From: RBG-16-66-20 sp964564865
GTDB lineage: Bacteria; Pseudomonadota; Gammaproteobacteria; Burkholderiales; SG8-39
DNA: 14,330 nucleotides
Direction of reading: 5' to 3'
Assembly (NCBI GenBank): GCA_964564865.1
Contig: CAZMDA010000077.1
Location: forward strand, 1 to 14,330
Below the pieces are notes generated by a model. The model searched no databases and was not told where the DNA came from. It saw nothing but the letters and a program-made list of their open reading frames with translations. Made by a program: the position numbers and the translations under genes. Shown one piece after another: positions 1 through 7,702 of this stretch (the stretch's first letter is position 1; each line of letters starts with the position of its first letter).

Positions 1-397
1 AGCCGCGCTGGTTGTGCAGCCCGACCACCGCCTCGATCTCGACCTTCATCCCCGGGATCGCCAGTTCCTTGACGCCGATCAGCGTGCTGGCCGGCCGCGA
101 GTCGCCGAAGTACTCCTGCCGCACCGGGTTGATCCGCGTGCGGTCGTTGATGTTGGTGAGGTAGACCGTGACCTTGAGCACGTCCTCGAAGTGCGCGCCC
201 GCCGCATCCAGCGCCAGCTTCAGGTTCTCGAACACCTTGCGCGCCTGGAGCACGACGTCGTCGCCCACCACCCGGCCGTTGGCGTCGATGGGCGCCATGC
301 CGGAGATGAACAGCAGGTCGCCCCACTGCACCGCGTCGCAGTAATGGCTGATGGGCGTGGCAAGCCCGGGCAGCATGAATTCCTGTTTCCTCTTCAT
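1..397 (-). CDS. RidA/YjgF/UK114-family protein, partial (3' end beyond window)
   Basis: The reading frame is open from an ATG at 397 to the left edge, about 132 codons, and its stop lies outside the window. The visible protein has the RidA pattern: an SHYCDAVQWGDLLFISGMAP stretch near residues 17-36, a VFENLKLALDAAGAHFEDVLK helix region, then VTVYLTNINDR and a late RPASTLIGVKELAIPGMKVE segment. The late segment holds the RPAST motif, equivalent to the family's conserved arginine that binds substrate carboxylate. RidA proteins hydrolyse reactive enamines/imines made by PLP or flavin enzymes; some homologues act in catabolic pathways on other substrates. The ATG overlaps the stop of the acyl-CoA dehydrogenase gene (ATGA), which supports this start and suggests coupled translation. 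A second ATG seven codons downstream (376) is an alternative start. The family call is firm; the substrate is unknown. Confidence 0.9.
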   Translation of the reverse strand, partial: MKRKQEFMLPGLATPISHYCDAVQWGDLLFISGMAPIDANGRVVGDDVVLQARKVFENLKLALDAAGAHFEDVLKVTVYLTNINDRTRINPVRQEYFGDSRPASTLIGVKELAIPGMKVEIEAVVGLHNQRG

Positions 398-1521
398 AGG
401 CGCTTCGCAACCTCCTCCAGCATGACCTCGGTGGCCCCGCCACCGATGGATTGGACCCGCGCGTCGCGGTACATGCGCTCGATCGCGGAGTCCTTCATGT
501 ACCCGGCGCCGCCGTGGAACTGCAGGCAGTCGTACATCACCTCGTTCACCAGCTCGCCGCAATAGGCCTTCACCATCGAGACCTCCCGGACGCAGTCGCG
601 CCCCTGCGCGTCCAGCTCCGCGGCATGGCGCACCAGCTGCCGGCCCGCCTCCACCTTCGCCGCCAGCATGGCAAGGCGCTGCCGGATGGCCTGCTTGTCC
701 CACAGCGGCGCGCCAAAGGCCTTGCGCGTGCGCACGTACTCCAGCGTGAGTTCAATGGCCTTTTGCGACTCGCCCATGGCCATGGCGCCGATGGCGATGC
801 GCTCGTTCTGGAAATTCTTCATGATGGAGTAGAAGCCGCGGTGCGCCTCGCCCAGCAGGTTCGCCGCCGGCACGCGGCAGTCCTCGAATACCAGTTCGGC
901 GGTGTCCGAGGAGCGCCAGCCCATCTTGTCCAACCGCCGCCCGACCGAGAAGCCCTTCATCCCCTTTTCCATGATGAACATGGACAGGCCCTTGGAACCG
1001 CCCGCCGGGTCGGTCTTCGCGGCGACGAAATAGACGTCCGCGAGAGCGCCGTTGGTGATGAACATCTTCGAGCCGCGCAGCACCCAGTCCCCGCCGTCCT
1101 GCTTCGCGGTGGTGCGGATGGACTTCACGTCCGACCCCGCGTCGGGCTCGGTCACCGCCACCGCGCTGATGGCCTCGCCGGAGACGAGGCGCGGCAGCCA
1201 GGCCCGGATCTGCTCCGGCGAGCCGGCGTTCACCAGGTGCGGCGAGGCCATGTCGGTATGCACCAGCACCGTGATGGCGAAGCCGCCGTAGGTGGAGCGG
1301 CCCAGTTCCTCGGCGAGGAGCGCCGTGGCGCGCGCGTCCAGCCCGCCGCCGCCGAACTCTTCCGGGTAGCGCAGGCCGAGGAACCCCAGCTTGCCCATCT
1401 GGCGCAGCACCTCGCGCGGCACGAATCCCTGCGCCTCCCAGCCGGCCGCATGCGGCACCACTTCCTTCTCCACGAAGCGGCGCAGGCTTTCGCGCAGCAG
1501 GAGCAGGGTTTCGTCTTCCAT
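394..1521 (-). CDS. acyl-CoA dehydrogenase (FAD, IVD/LCAD-type catalytic Glu)
   Basis: A 375-residue acyl-CoA dehydrogenase, full length for the family. It oxidises an acyl-CoA to the 2-enoyl-CoA with FAD, passing electrons to ETF. Visible signatures are AVTEPDAGSDVKS (about 122-134), the FAD/substrate segment MFITNGALADVYFVA (about 153-167), the YVRTRKAFG helix (262-270) and QFHGGAGYMKDSAIERMYRDAR near 334-355. At the position of the usual MCAD/SCAD catalytic Glu (the YEGT motif) this protein has IGGGAT (359-364), with Gly361. A Glu is present at 240 in QNERIAI, which matches the alternative base position used by isovaleryl- and long-chain acyl-CoA dehydrogenases, so an active enzyme on a branched or long substrate is likely. 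The start lies 4 bases after the MFS stop without a clear ribosome site. The stop overlaps the RidA start. The substrate cannot be read from the sequence. Confidence 0.93.
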   Translation of the reverse strand: MEDETLLLLRESLRRFVEKEVVPHAAGWEAQGFVPREVLRQMGKLGFLGLRYPEEFGGGGLDARATALLAEELGRSTYGGFAITVLVHTDMASPHLVNAGSPEQIRAWLPRLVSGEAISAVAVTEPDAGSDVKSIRTTAKQDGGDWVLRGSKMFITNGALADVYFVAAKTDPAGGSKGLSMFIMEKGMKGFSVGRRLDKMGWRSSDTAELVFEDCRVPAANLLGEAHRGFYSIMKNFQNERIAIGAMAMGESQKAIELTLEYVRTRKAFGAPLWDKQAIRQRLAMLAAKVEAGRQLVRHAAELDAQGRDCVREVSMVKAYCGELVNEVMYDCLQFHGGAGYMKDSAIERMYRDARVQSIGGGATEVMLEEVAKRL

Positions 1522-1525
1522 GGCG

Positions 1526-2698
1526 CTATCTTAGGCGATGGTGCTGGAGGCGTCGCTGGAACCAGTACGCCAGCAACGGCAGGCCCGCGGCGGACACTAG
1601 GTACGCCGGCAGCGTGCCGATGCCATCCACGGCGCGCGCCGCGATCCACACGCCGGTGGACTGTCCGGTGAACAGGAACAGCGCGAACAGCGCCACCGCC
1701 GCGCCGCGCGCATCCGGCGCCATCTGCGTCGCGTGCACCTGCAGCGTGTTGTGCAGCATGTACAGGCCGATGCCGACCATCAGGATGCACGGCAGGGCCA
1801 GCGCCACCATCGGGGCGAACGCGAGGCAAATGAAGCCCGCGCCCGCGAGCAGCCCGCCGCCCAGCGCCACCCGCCCCTCGCCCAGCCAGGGCAGCAGCCG
1901 CCCGGACACCAGCGCATACAGCAGGCCGCCCAGCGGGAACGCCGACAGCAGGGCCCCGCTCTGCCCCAGGCTCAGGCCGAAGCGCTGGTGCGCGTCGTAC
2001 GCAACGAACGCGAGCGGCCCGTAGAGCAGCGCGCCCTCCAGGAACACCGTCGCCAGCATCACCCGCACCCAGCGGTCGCGCGTCAGCGCCGCCATGCGCA
2101 GGAACGACTCGCGCAGGGTCAGGCCGCCCCCGGCCCGCTGCGCGGTCGCCGGGTTGGTGCGCAGCTCGAACCACAGCAGCGCCGCGATGGCCACGTACAG
2201 GCCGGCCAGGGCATGGAACACCGCCTGCCAGCCGTGGCGCTCGCCCAGCCAGCCCGAGGCCGTGGCCGCGAGCGCGATGCCGAACATGTGGCCGATGAGG
2301 AAGCGCGCCAGCACCGGCTGGCGCCGCTCGTAGGGCACCGCGTCGCCGATCCAGGCCATGGCGAGGGGCACGATCGCCCCCACGGTGGCGCCGGTGGCGA
2401 AGCGCGCCGCGACCAGCAGCGGCAGCGACGGCGCCAGCGCGCAGGCGAGGTTGCCCGCGGCCGAGACCGCCGTGACCCAGAACACCATTCGGTACTTGCC
2501 GATGCGGTCGCCGATGGGACCGTTCACCACCTGCAGCAGGCCGTAGGCGAGGCCGAAGGCGGTGATCACCGCCGAGGCGCCGCCCGCGGTGGTGCCGAAG
2601 GCCTGCGCCAGCAGCGGCAGCAGCGGGTCGGGGGCGCGCAGCGCCGCCGCGCTCGCGAACGAGGCGAGCGACAGGACGACGACGGCGCGGCTGCTCAC
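1526..2698 (-). CDS. MFS transporter (YbfB/AraJ-like size, 12 TM predicted)
   Basis: A 390-residue, very hydrophobic protein with the major facilitator layout: alternating segments rich in Ala, Leu, Gly and Val, consistent with about 12 membrane helices. The cytoplasmic loop between TM2 and TM3 carries a motif-A variant, GPIGDRIGKYR (60-70), with the conserved Gly, Asp64 and Arg. TM1 begins almost at the N terminus. The first available start in frame is a GTG at 2698, with no obvious Shine-Dalgarno sequence. The gene lies between the Gre/Rnk-like gene (51-nt spacer) and the acyl-CoA dehydrogenase (4-nt spacer), so it probably shares their transcript. Direction of transport and substrate are unknown. 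The neighbouring acyl-CoA dehydrogenase suggests an organic acid or efflux of an intermediate, but that is only context. Confidence 0.88.
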   Translation of the reverse strand: MSSRAVVVLSLASFASAAALRAPDPLLPLLAQAFGTTAGGASAVITAFGLAYGLLQVVNGPIGDRIGKYRMVFWVTAVSAAGNLACALAPSLPLLVAARFATGATVGAIVPLAMAWIGDAVPYERRQPVLARFLIGHMFGIALAATASGWLGERHGWQAVFHALAGLYVAIAALLWFELRTNPATAQRAGGGLTLRESFLRMAALTRDRWVRVMLATVFLEGALLYGPLAFVAYDAHQRFGLSLGQSGALLSAFPLGGLLYALVSGRLLPWLGEGRVALGGGLLAGAGFICLAFAPMVALALPCILMVGIGLYMLHNTLQVHATQMAPDARGAAVALFALFLFTGQSTGVWIAARAVDGIGTLPAYLVSAAGLPLLAYWFQRRLQHHRLR

Positions 2699-2749
2699 CG
2701 CAGCGGGAACGAGGGCATCGGGCCGCGATGGTACCCGATGCCCCCTTGC

Positions 2750-3040
2750 CTACCGGCCGATGCCCGCGACCCTCAGGCGCAACGCGCGCCCATCCGGCAG
2801 GTCCGCATCCACTTCCTCGCCGGCGCGCCGCCCGAGCAGCGCGCGCCCCACGGGCGAGAGCACCGAGACCAGGCCGGCCGCGGGATTGGCGCGGCCCGGC
2901 GGCACGAGCGTGACCGCCCGGCGCGTGCGAGAGGCCAGTTCCTCGTACGAAACCACGCTGCCGACGGCGGCGCGGTTGGGCTCCATGCGCGACTCGTCCG
3001 CGGCCCGCGCCAGGATTGCAATGTCCTCGTTCATGACCAT
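2750..3040 (-). CDS. Stand-alone GreA/GreB C-terminal (Rnk-like) domain protein
   Basis: A small protein of 96 residues, or 98 if the ATG at 3046 is used. Its second half has the Gre/Rnk C-terminal fold signature: VGSVVSYEEL, then RRAVTLVPP, then VSVLSPVGRALLGRRAGEEV, then a PDGRALRLRVAGI tail. The SVLSPVGRALLG form is closer to Rnk (regulator of nucleoside diphosphate kinase) than to GreA. The N-terminal coiled coil of GreA/GreB is missing; only about 25 residues precede the domain, so transcript-cleavage activity is unlikely. Binding to RNA polymerase through the Gre C-terminal surface is plausible for the family. A strong AGGAAGGAG sequence (3047-3055) lies 6 nt before the ATG at 3040 but directly abuts the ATG at 3046, so 3040 is preferred. 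The gene is probably first in the unit with the MFS and dehydrogenase genes. Confidence 0.8.
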   Translation of the reverse strand: MVMNEDIAILARAADESRMEPNRAAVGSVVSYEELASRTRRAVTLVPPGRANPAAGLVSVLSPVGRALLGRRAGEEVDADLPDGRALRLRVAGIGR

Positions 3041-3046
3041 GTCCAT

Positions 3047-3055
3047 CTCCTTCCT
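3047..3055 (-). promoter_or_regulatory. Ribosome binding site that decides the Gre/Rnk-like start
   Basis: On the minus strand this reads AGGAAGGAG. The terminal GGAG is 6 nt from the ATG at 3040 and 0 nt from the ATG at 3046, which favours initiation at 3040. It is one of the best Shine-Dalgarno sequences in the window; most other genes start on overlaps with the upstream stop. Confidence 0.6.
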
Positions 3056-3073
3056 GCAAATGAGAACGCACGA

Positions 3074-3096
3074 GCCGCCGCGACAGGCGCGGCGGC
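3074..3096. repeat. 9-bp perfect inverted repeat in leader of Gre/Rnk-like gene
   Basis: GCCGCCGCG at 3074-3082 pairs with CGCGGCGGC at 3088-3096 around a 5-nt loop. It lies about 20 nt upstream of the ribosome site of the small Gre/Rnk-like gene, in the probable 5' leader. A second GC palindrome, GCCCGGG/CCCGGGC at 3123-3129 and 3140-3146 with a 10-nt loop, lies just above it. In DNA this GC-rich such stems can arise by chance, and no T-tract follows, so a regulatory role is uncertain. Confidence 0.4.
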
Positions 3097-3262
3097 GCCA
3101 GGAAAAGCAACTCCGGAGAACGGCCCGGGGCTTAGCGCGCCCGGGCGAGACCAGGTCGGGCCGAGCGGCCCCAGCTACGGGCTGGAGTTGCGTGCATTGC
3201 TTCTGATTCGTGAACCACGGCAGCCTCCATGTGTAGGTTGATGGAACGGCGAAAGCAATCGT

Positions 3263-3287
3263 CCTGCGCCGGTTTGACCGGCGCAGG
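3263..3287 (-). terminator. Hairpin downstream of receptor gene, terminator-like
   Basis: A perfect 11-bp inverted repeat, CCTGCGCCGGT (3263-3273) and ACCGGCGCAGG (3277-3287), with a 3-nt loop. It begins 26 nt beyond the TAA stop of the tricarboxylate-type receptor gene, the last gene of the long minus-strand operon. On the minus strand it is followed by ACGATTGCTTTCG, which has only a poor U-tract, so it may work with Rho or as a 3' stabilising stem rather than as a classic intrinsic terminator. The rest of 3047-3313 holds no convincing gene; I saw no good sigma-70 promoter for the downstream unit. Confidence 0.55.
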
Positions 3288-3313
3288 TTGCGAAAGTTCC
3301 CGCAGGGAGGTCC

Positions 3314-4270
3314 TTACTGCAGCGGCAGGCCGGCGCCGGCGATGAACTCGCGCCAGCGCTTCGATTCCTGCGCGATGTAGGCGCCGAAGGCCTCGGGCGT
3401 GCCGGTGGAGATTTCGATGTTCCACTTCGCGAAGGTGCCCTTCAGTTGCGGGTCGGCGAGCGCGCGCGCGACCTCGGCATTGAGCTTCGCCACGATGTCC
3501 TTCGGCAGCCCGGCCGGGCCGACGAAGCCCCACCAGAAATGCACGTCGACGCCGCTCACGCCCTGCTCGGCCAGCGTCGCGACCTCGGGCAGCGCCGCGA
3601 GCCGCTTGCCGCCGGTGACCGCGATGGGCCGGATCTTGCCCGACTGGAAATGCGCCATCGGCGCCGGCATGGAGTCGAACATGGCGTCGATCTCCCCGCC
3701 CAGCATGGCGGTGTAGGCGGTGGTGCCGCCCTTGTAGGGCACGTGCGTCATCTCCAGGCCCGCGGCGCGGCGGAACATCTCGCCCGCGAGGTGGTGCACG
3801 CTGCCCTGGCCCGGCGAGCCGTAGTTCACCTTGCCGGCGTTCTTGCGCGCCCAGTCCATGAACTCCTTAAGGTTCTTGGCCGGCACCTCGGGCTTCACCA
3901 TCCAGACGTAGGGCCCGCGCGCGATCTCGATGATGGGCGCGAAGGCCGTCGCCGGGTCGTAGGGCGGGCTCTTCATCGCGGCGGGCGCCACCGCGAGGTT
4001 GGCCGCGACGCCGAACAGCAGCGTGTGGCCGTCGGCCGGGGCGCGCGCGACCGCCGCCGCGGCGATGGTGCCGGCGGCGCCGGCGCGGTTCTCGATCACC
4101 ACCGGCTGGCCGAGGCGCTCGGAGAGCTTGGCCGACACCTGGCGCAGGGTCAGGTCGGTGGCCCCGCCCGGCGGGAAGCCGTTGAGGATGGTGACCGGCT
4201 TGCTTGGGTAGGCCTGCCCCCATGCCGCGCCGGCAGAGAACAGGACTGCGAACAACAGGCTGCTCCTCAT
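3314..4270 (-). CDS. Tripartite tricarboxylate transporter substrate-binding protein (Bug/TctC family)
   Basis: A 318-residue periplasmic receptor of the Bug/TctC family. The N terminus is a Sec signal peptide (MRSSLL, a hydrophobic core, then AWGQA with likely cleavage after Ala20), followed by the mature start YPSKPVTILNGFPPGGATD. Family marks are the PPGGATDL loop (33-40), ENRAGAAGTIAAAAVA (about 60-75), DGHTLLFG, NYGSPGQGS and the VPYKGGTTAY segment that precedes the second lobe. These proteins bind small carboxylates, often aromatic or dicarboxylic acids, and hand them to a TctA/TctB membrane pair. No TctA or TctB gene is present here, which is usual for the many orphan Bug receptors of Burkholderiales. 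The ATG overlaps the CoA-ligase stop (ATGA), so it belongs to the long catabolic operon and probably captures that pathway's substrate or acts as its sensor. Confidence 0.94.
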   Translation of the reverse strand: MRSSLLFAVLFSAGAAWGQAYPSKPVTILNGFPPGGATDLTLRQVSAKLSERLGQPVVIENRAGAAGTIAAAAVARAPADGHTLLFGVAANLAVAPAAMKSPPYDPATAFAPIIEIARGPYVWMVKPEVPAKNLKEFMDWARKNAGKVNYGSPGQGSVHHLAGEMFRRAAGLEMTHVPYKGGTTAYTAMLGGEIDAMFDSMPAPMAHFQSGKIRPIAVTGGKRLAALPEVATLAEQGVSGVDVHFWWGFVGPAGLPKDIVAKLNAEVARALADPQLKGTFAKWNIEISTGTPEAFGAYIAQESKRWREFIAGAGLPLQ

Positions 4271-5775
4271 TTCTCCCCTCCCAGGTTGAACTCCTTGAGC
4301 GCGTGCTCGCGCAGCTTGGTCTTCTGCACCTTGCCGCTGGCGGTCATGCCGATGGCCTCGAAATCGGACACGATCCGAAGATAGCGCGGAACGCGGAAAT
4401 TGGCGCAACGCGCCTTCGCGAACGCCGTGAGTTCCTCCTCGGTGGCGCGGGCGCCGTCCTTCAGGGTCACGTAGGCGCAGCCGACCTCGCCCAGGCGCGC
4501 GTCGGGCACCCCGACCACCTGCGCGTTCTTTACCGCCGGATGCGCGAGCAGCACCTCCTCCACCTCCGCCGGCGCCACGTTCTCGCCGCCGACGCGGAAT
4601 ACGTCCTTCAGGCGCCCCACCATGCGCAGCCGGCCGTCGGCCACGATCTCGCCCAGGTCCCCGGTGCGCAGCCAGCCGTCCGCGGTGAACGCCTTCGCGG
4701 TGGCCTCCGGGTTGTTGCAGTAGCCCTGCATGACGCTCCAGCCGCGCACCTGGATCTCGCCCTCGGGCGAGACGCGGATCTCGAGGCCCTCGTGCGGCTT
4801 CGCCAGGCCCTGCACCCGCAGTTCCTCGGGGTCGCGCCAGTCGTTCATCACCACGTTGGGCGAGGCCTCCGACAGGCCGTAGGCGGCGCAGACGTGCTTC
4901 ATGCCGAGGCGCTCGATGATGGCGCGCATGGTCTGCGGGCCGGCGGCGGCCCAGCCGCCGCGCAGCGACAGCTTGCGCCGGGGAAAGCTTTCGTCGCCCA
5001 TGAGCATCTGGAAGATGGTGTCGTTGCCCGAGATGAGCGTGCAGCGCTCGCGCTCCAGCATCTCCAGCGCCGCCGCCGCCTCGAAGGTGGGCAGCGTGGC
5101 GAGGCAGCAGCCGAAGCTGAGCGACATCAGCGCCGACAAGGTCGACCCGCCGACATGGAAGAACGGCCGGCAGTTGAAGTAGCGGTCGTCCTCCCGGCAG
5201 CCGATGCGCGTACCGGCGGCCCAGGCGTTGCGCAGCATGTTGTCGTGGGTCAGCATCACGCCCTTGGGGTAGGCGGTGGTGCCGGAGGTGAACTGGATCA
5301 GCAGCAGGTCTTCCGGCGACGGGCCGGGCACCGGCTGCAGGGTCGCGGACCAGTCCACCTGCGTGAGCGGGATGCGCTTGAGCGCCGGGATTTCCGCAGC
5401 GACGCCGGGCATCATCGCCTCGAAGTCGATCTTCAGGAACTGCGGCGCGTAGTAGAGCGCCTTCGCCCCGGACTGCTTCAGGCAGTACGCGATCTCGCCA
5501 GCCTTGAAGCGCGTGTTCACCGGCACGGTCACCGCGCCGATGAGCGCCGCGCCGTAGAAGAGCGACAACCACTCCTCGCCGTTGCCCATCAGGATGCCGA
5601 TGCGGTCGCCGTGCCCGAGGCCCCTCGCCTGCAGCTCCGCCGCCGCGCCGCGCGCGCGGTCCCGGAGCTGCGCCCAGGTCAGGCGCGCCGTGGGCGTGAC
5701 CAGGGCCTCGGCCGCGCCGCGCTCGCGCGCATTCGCCTCCAGCAGCCGGCCCAGCGTCCTCGGTTGCCAGCTCAT
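4267..5775 (-). CDS. AMP-forming acyl-CoA synthetase / CoA ligase
   Basis: A 502-residue ANL-superfamily ligase that would activate a carboxylic acid via an acyl-adenylate to its CoA thioester. The core motifs are present in order: P-loop-like FTSGTTAYPKG (162-172, with Ala168 where Gly is more common), A5 motif AYGLSEASP (298-306), the DGWLRTGDLGEI block (366-377) with the Asp that contacts ribose, the hinge GRLKDVFRVGGENVAPAEVE (388-407), and the C-terminal TASGKVQKTKLRE (478-490) with the adenylation lysine at 482. The ATG at 5775 overlaps the stop of the upstream crotonase gene, and its own stop overlaps the receptor start. The nearest general type is a FadD-like medium-chain or aryl ligase; the substrate is not readable. 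Context suggests a carboxylate released by or feeding the ring-cleavage steps. Confidence 0.93.
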   Translation of the reverse strand: MSWQPRTLGRLLEANARERGAAEALVTPTARLTWAQLRDRARGAAAELQARGLGHGDRIGILMGNGEEWLSLFYGAALIGAVTVPVNTRFKAGEIAYCLKQSGAKALYYAPQFLKIDFEAMMPGVAAEIPALKRIPLTQVDWSATLQPVPGPSPEDLLLIQFTSGTTAYPKGVMLTHDNMLRNAWAAGTRIGCREDDRYFNCRPFFHVGGSTLSALMSLSFGCCLATLPTFEAAAALEMLERERCTLISGNDTIFQMLMGDESFPRRKLSLRGGWAAAGPQTMRAIIERLGMKHVCAAYGLSEASPNVVMNDWRDPEELRVQGLAKPHEGLEIRVSPEGEIQVRGWSVMQGYCNNPEATAKAFTADGWLRTGDLGEIVADGRLRMVGRLKDVFRVGGENVAPAEVEEVLLAHPAVKNAQVVGVPDARLGEVGCAYVTLKDGARATEEELTAFAKARCANFRVPRYLRIVSDFEAIGMTASGKVQKTKLREHALKEFNLGGEK

Positions 5776-6497
5776 GGCTTGCCGAGGCCCCCGCCCTGCC
5801 GCAACTGCGCCTCGATGGCGTCGATCTCGACCTGCAGCGCCGCGGCGCGCGCGGCATCCTCGGCCGCGTCCACGCAGCGCTTGGCGAAGGCGAGCGCCTT
5901 CGGCGGCGCCTCGCAGATGGACTTCGCGATCACGGCCAGCTCCTTCTCCAGCTCCGCCGCGGGCACGAGCCTCGACACGAAGCCGTGGCGCAGGGCCTCC
6001 TCCGCCGGCAGGCGCCGGCCGGTGAACATCAGGTCCTTGGCGAGGCGCAAGCCGAGCACGCGCGGCAGGCGCTGCGTGGCGCCCACGGTGCCGCGAATGG
6101 CCTCGGGCGTGGCGAACCACGCCTCCGGGGTGGCGACGATGAAGTCGCAGGCGCCGGCGATCTCGACTCCGGAGCCCACGGCCGCGCCGTGCACCACCGC
6201 CACCGCCGGCATGGGCAGGGCCTCGAGCGCGGCGTACGCGGCGAAGCCCTTCATGCGCCGCTCGCGCACCTGCGCCGCGTCCATGCCCTGGCGCTCCTTC
6301 AGGTCGGCGCCGGCGCAGAACACCGCGCCCGCGCCGCGCACCAGCACCAGGCGCACTTCCGGGTCCGCCGCCGCGGCCTGCGCGGCGGCGAGCAGGCCCT
6401 CGCACATCGCCAGGTTGAGCGCGTTGCGGTTGTCGGGGCGGTTGAGCGTGAGGGTCGCCACCGCTCCGTCCCGCTGATAGCGCACGGCGTCGTTCAT
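5772..6497 (-). CDS. Enoyl-CoA hydratase/isomerase (crotonase), both Glu present
   Basis: A 241-residue crotonase, slightly shorter than the usual 255-265. Visible parts are NRPDNRNALN (19-28), the oxyanion-hole segment FCAGADLKERQGM (60-72), HGAAVGSGVEIAGACDF (103-119) and FATPEAIRGTVGATQRLPR (128-146). Glu112 and Glu132 match the two catalytic glutamates (E144 and E164) of mammalian enoyl-CoA hydratase, so hydration of a 2-enoyl-CoA is plausible. The GADLKER form also resembles the methylglutaconyl-CoA hydratase (AUH) branch. The ATG at 6497 overlaps the CaiB stop and the gene's own stop overlaps the CoA-ligase start, which fixes both ends. This crotonase is better equipped for hydration than its operon neighbour at 8381-8895. 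Confidence 0.93.
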   Translation of the reverse strand: MNDAVRYQRDGAVATLTLNRPDNRNALNLAMCEGLLAAAQAAAADPEVRLVLVRGAGAVFCAGADLKERQGMDAAQVRERRMKGFAAYAALEALPMPAVAVVHGAAVGSGVEIAGACDFIVATPEAWFATPEAIRGTVGATQRLPRVLGLRLAKDLMFTGRRLPAEEALRHGFVSRLVPAAELEKELAVIAKSICEAPPKALAFAKRCVDAAEDAARAAALQVEIDAIEAQLRQGGGLGKP

Positions 6498-7672
6498 ATC
6501 GCCTTGGCCGCCTTCAGCTGCGCGATGCGCTCGTCGGAGTAGCCCAGCCGCTCGCGCAGGATGGATTCGGTCTGCTCGCCCAGCGCCGGCGGGCGGCCGA
6601 TCGCGGGATCGTCCCAGCCGAGGAACTTGAAGGGCAGCGCGAGGGCCTTGAATTCGCCCACGCCGGGATAGTCGAAGCTGCCCACCAGCCGGCGCGCGCG
6701 CACGTGCGGGTCGGCGAGGATCTCGGCGACGTCGTTCACCGGGCCGATGGGCACCTCCACCGCGTCCAGCGCAGCGATGAGCGCGTCGCGGTCGAACGCC
6801 GCGATCCGCTCCGTCAGTTTCGGCATCACCTCGTCGCGCTTCTCCACCCGGAGCTCGTTGGTGCCGAAGGCCTTGCCCCAGTCCTCCAGCCCGAGCGCGC
6901 GGCACAGCGGCTCCCAGTGCTGGTCGCTGGCGGTGATGTGCGCGAAGCGGCCGTCCCTGCAGCGGAAGGTTGCCGAGGGCACGCGCCCCGGATGCTCGGT
7001 GCCCAGGCGCGGCGGAATCTCGCCCAGGGCAAAGTAGCGCGCGGCGGCCAGCGTCAGCAGCGACACCTGCCCGTCCAGCATGGAGAAGTCCAGCCGCGCG
7101 CCGCGCCCGGTCTTCTCGCGGCCGGCGAGCATCGAAAGGATGCCGATGGCCACCCACAGGCCCGAGGTGAGGTCCGCGACCGGCAGGCCGGGCTTCACCG
7201 GCCCGCCGCCCTTCTCCCCGGTGAGGCTCATGATCCCGCCCATGGCTTGGAACACGGTGTCGTAGCCCTTCTTGTGCGCGTAGGGCCCGGTCTGGCCGAA
7301 ACCGGTGCAGGAAACGTAGGCAAGGCGCGGGTTGAGCGCCGAGAGCGTCGCGTAGTCCAGGCCGTAGCGCCCGAGGGTGCCCACCGGGAAATTCTCCACC
7401 AGCACGTCGGCCTGCTGCGCCAGCTCGCGGATCACGGCCTGCCCTTCGGGCCGGCGCAGGTTGACGGTGATGGAGGACTTCGAGCGGTTGCAGGCGAAGT
7501 AGTAGGCGCTGTCGGCGGCCAGCTGCGGTTCGAACGCCCGCGTCTCGTCGCCGGCGCCGGGCTGCTCCACCTTGATGACCGTCGCGCCCAGCTCGGCGAG
7601 GATCATGCTCGCGAACGGGCAGGCGAGCACGCGGGAGAGGTCGAGGATGGTGACGTGCTCAAGCGGCTTCAT
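6494..7672 (-). CDS. CaiB/BaiF-family (family III) CoA-transferase
   Basis: A 392-residue family III CoA-transferase, normal length. It moves CoA between carboxylic acids through a covalent aspartyl-CoA thioester. Signatures are the N-terminal ILDLSRVLACPFASMILAEL (9-28), GATVIKVEQPGAGDETR (29-45), VENFPVGTLGRYGLDY (92-107) and the catalytic-loop region KPGLPVADLTSGLWVA (160-175), where Asp167 aligns with the nucleophilic Asp (D169 of formyl-CoA transferase). A good ribosome site (AAGGA, 6 nt before the ATG) lies in the 30-nt spacer after the EamA gene. This is one of only two junctions in the long operon not closed by a start/stop overlap; the other is hidden in the gap. The CoA donor and acceptor are unknown; a succinyl-CoA- or acetyl-CoA-dependent activation of a dicarboxylic intermediate would fit. 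Confidence 0.95.
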   Translation of the reverse strand: MKPLEHVTILDLSRVLACPFASMILAELGATVIKVEQPGAGDETRAFEPQLAADSAYYFACNRSKSSITVNLRRPEGQAVIRELAQQADVLVENFPVGTLGRYGLDYATLSALNPRLAYVSCTGFGQTGPYAHKKGYDTVFQAMGGIMSLTGEKGGGPVKPGLPVADLTSGLWVAIGILSMLAGREKTGRGARLDFSMLDGQVSLLTLAAARYFALGEIPPRLGTEHPGRVPSATFRCRDGRFAHITASDQHWEPLCRALGLEDWGKAFGTNELRVEKRDEVMPKLTERIAAFDRDALIAALDAVEVPIGPVNDVAEILADPHVRARRLVGSFDYPGVGEFKALALPFKFLGWDDPAIGRPPALGEQTESILRERLGYSDERIAQLKAAKAI

Positions 7673-7702
7673 GCCGCTTCCTTGACGAGCGGCTTCACGG
7701 CT

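Noticed and set aside
451..1671. Long plus-strand frame of about 400 codons
   Set aside because: Runs antisense to the acyl-CoA dehydrogenase. Composition is Arg/His/Ala-rich with no family motif, as expected for shadow frames in very GC-rich DNA.
1733..3241. Plus-strand frame of about 500 codons over the MFS and Gre/Rnk-like genes
   Set aside because: Low-complexity Gln/Arg/Ala protein without any domain; it crosses two well-supported minus-strand genes and the intergenic region.
3132..3533. Minus-strand 133-codon frame over the end of the receptor gene and intergenic DNA
   Set aside because: Mostly a shadow of the receptor gene, has no ribosome site, and contains the hairpin at 3263-3287.
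4271..5857. Upstream extension of the receptor frame giving an 847-residue protein
   Set aside because: The extension is out-of-frame CoA-ligase sequence; the real start is the ATG at 4270 followed by a clear signal peptide.
4204..6477. Plus-strand frame of about 757 codons
   Set aside because: Antisense shadow of the CoA ligase and crotonase; no recognisable motif despite its length.
7673..7702. Repeated TGAAGCCG units and a tiny GTG frame ending on the CaiB ATG
   Set aside because: Only three short copies over about 45 bases, partly coding; too short to separate from chance, and the ribosome site explains CaiB initiation.
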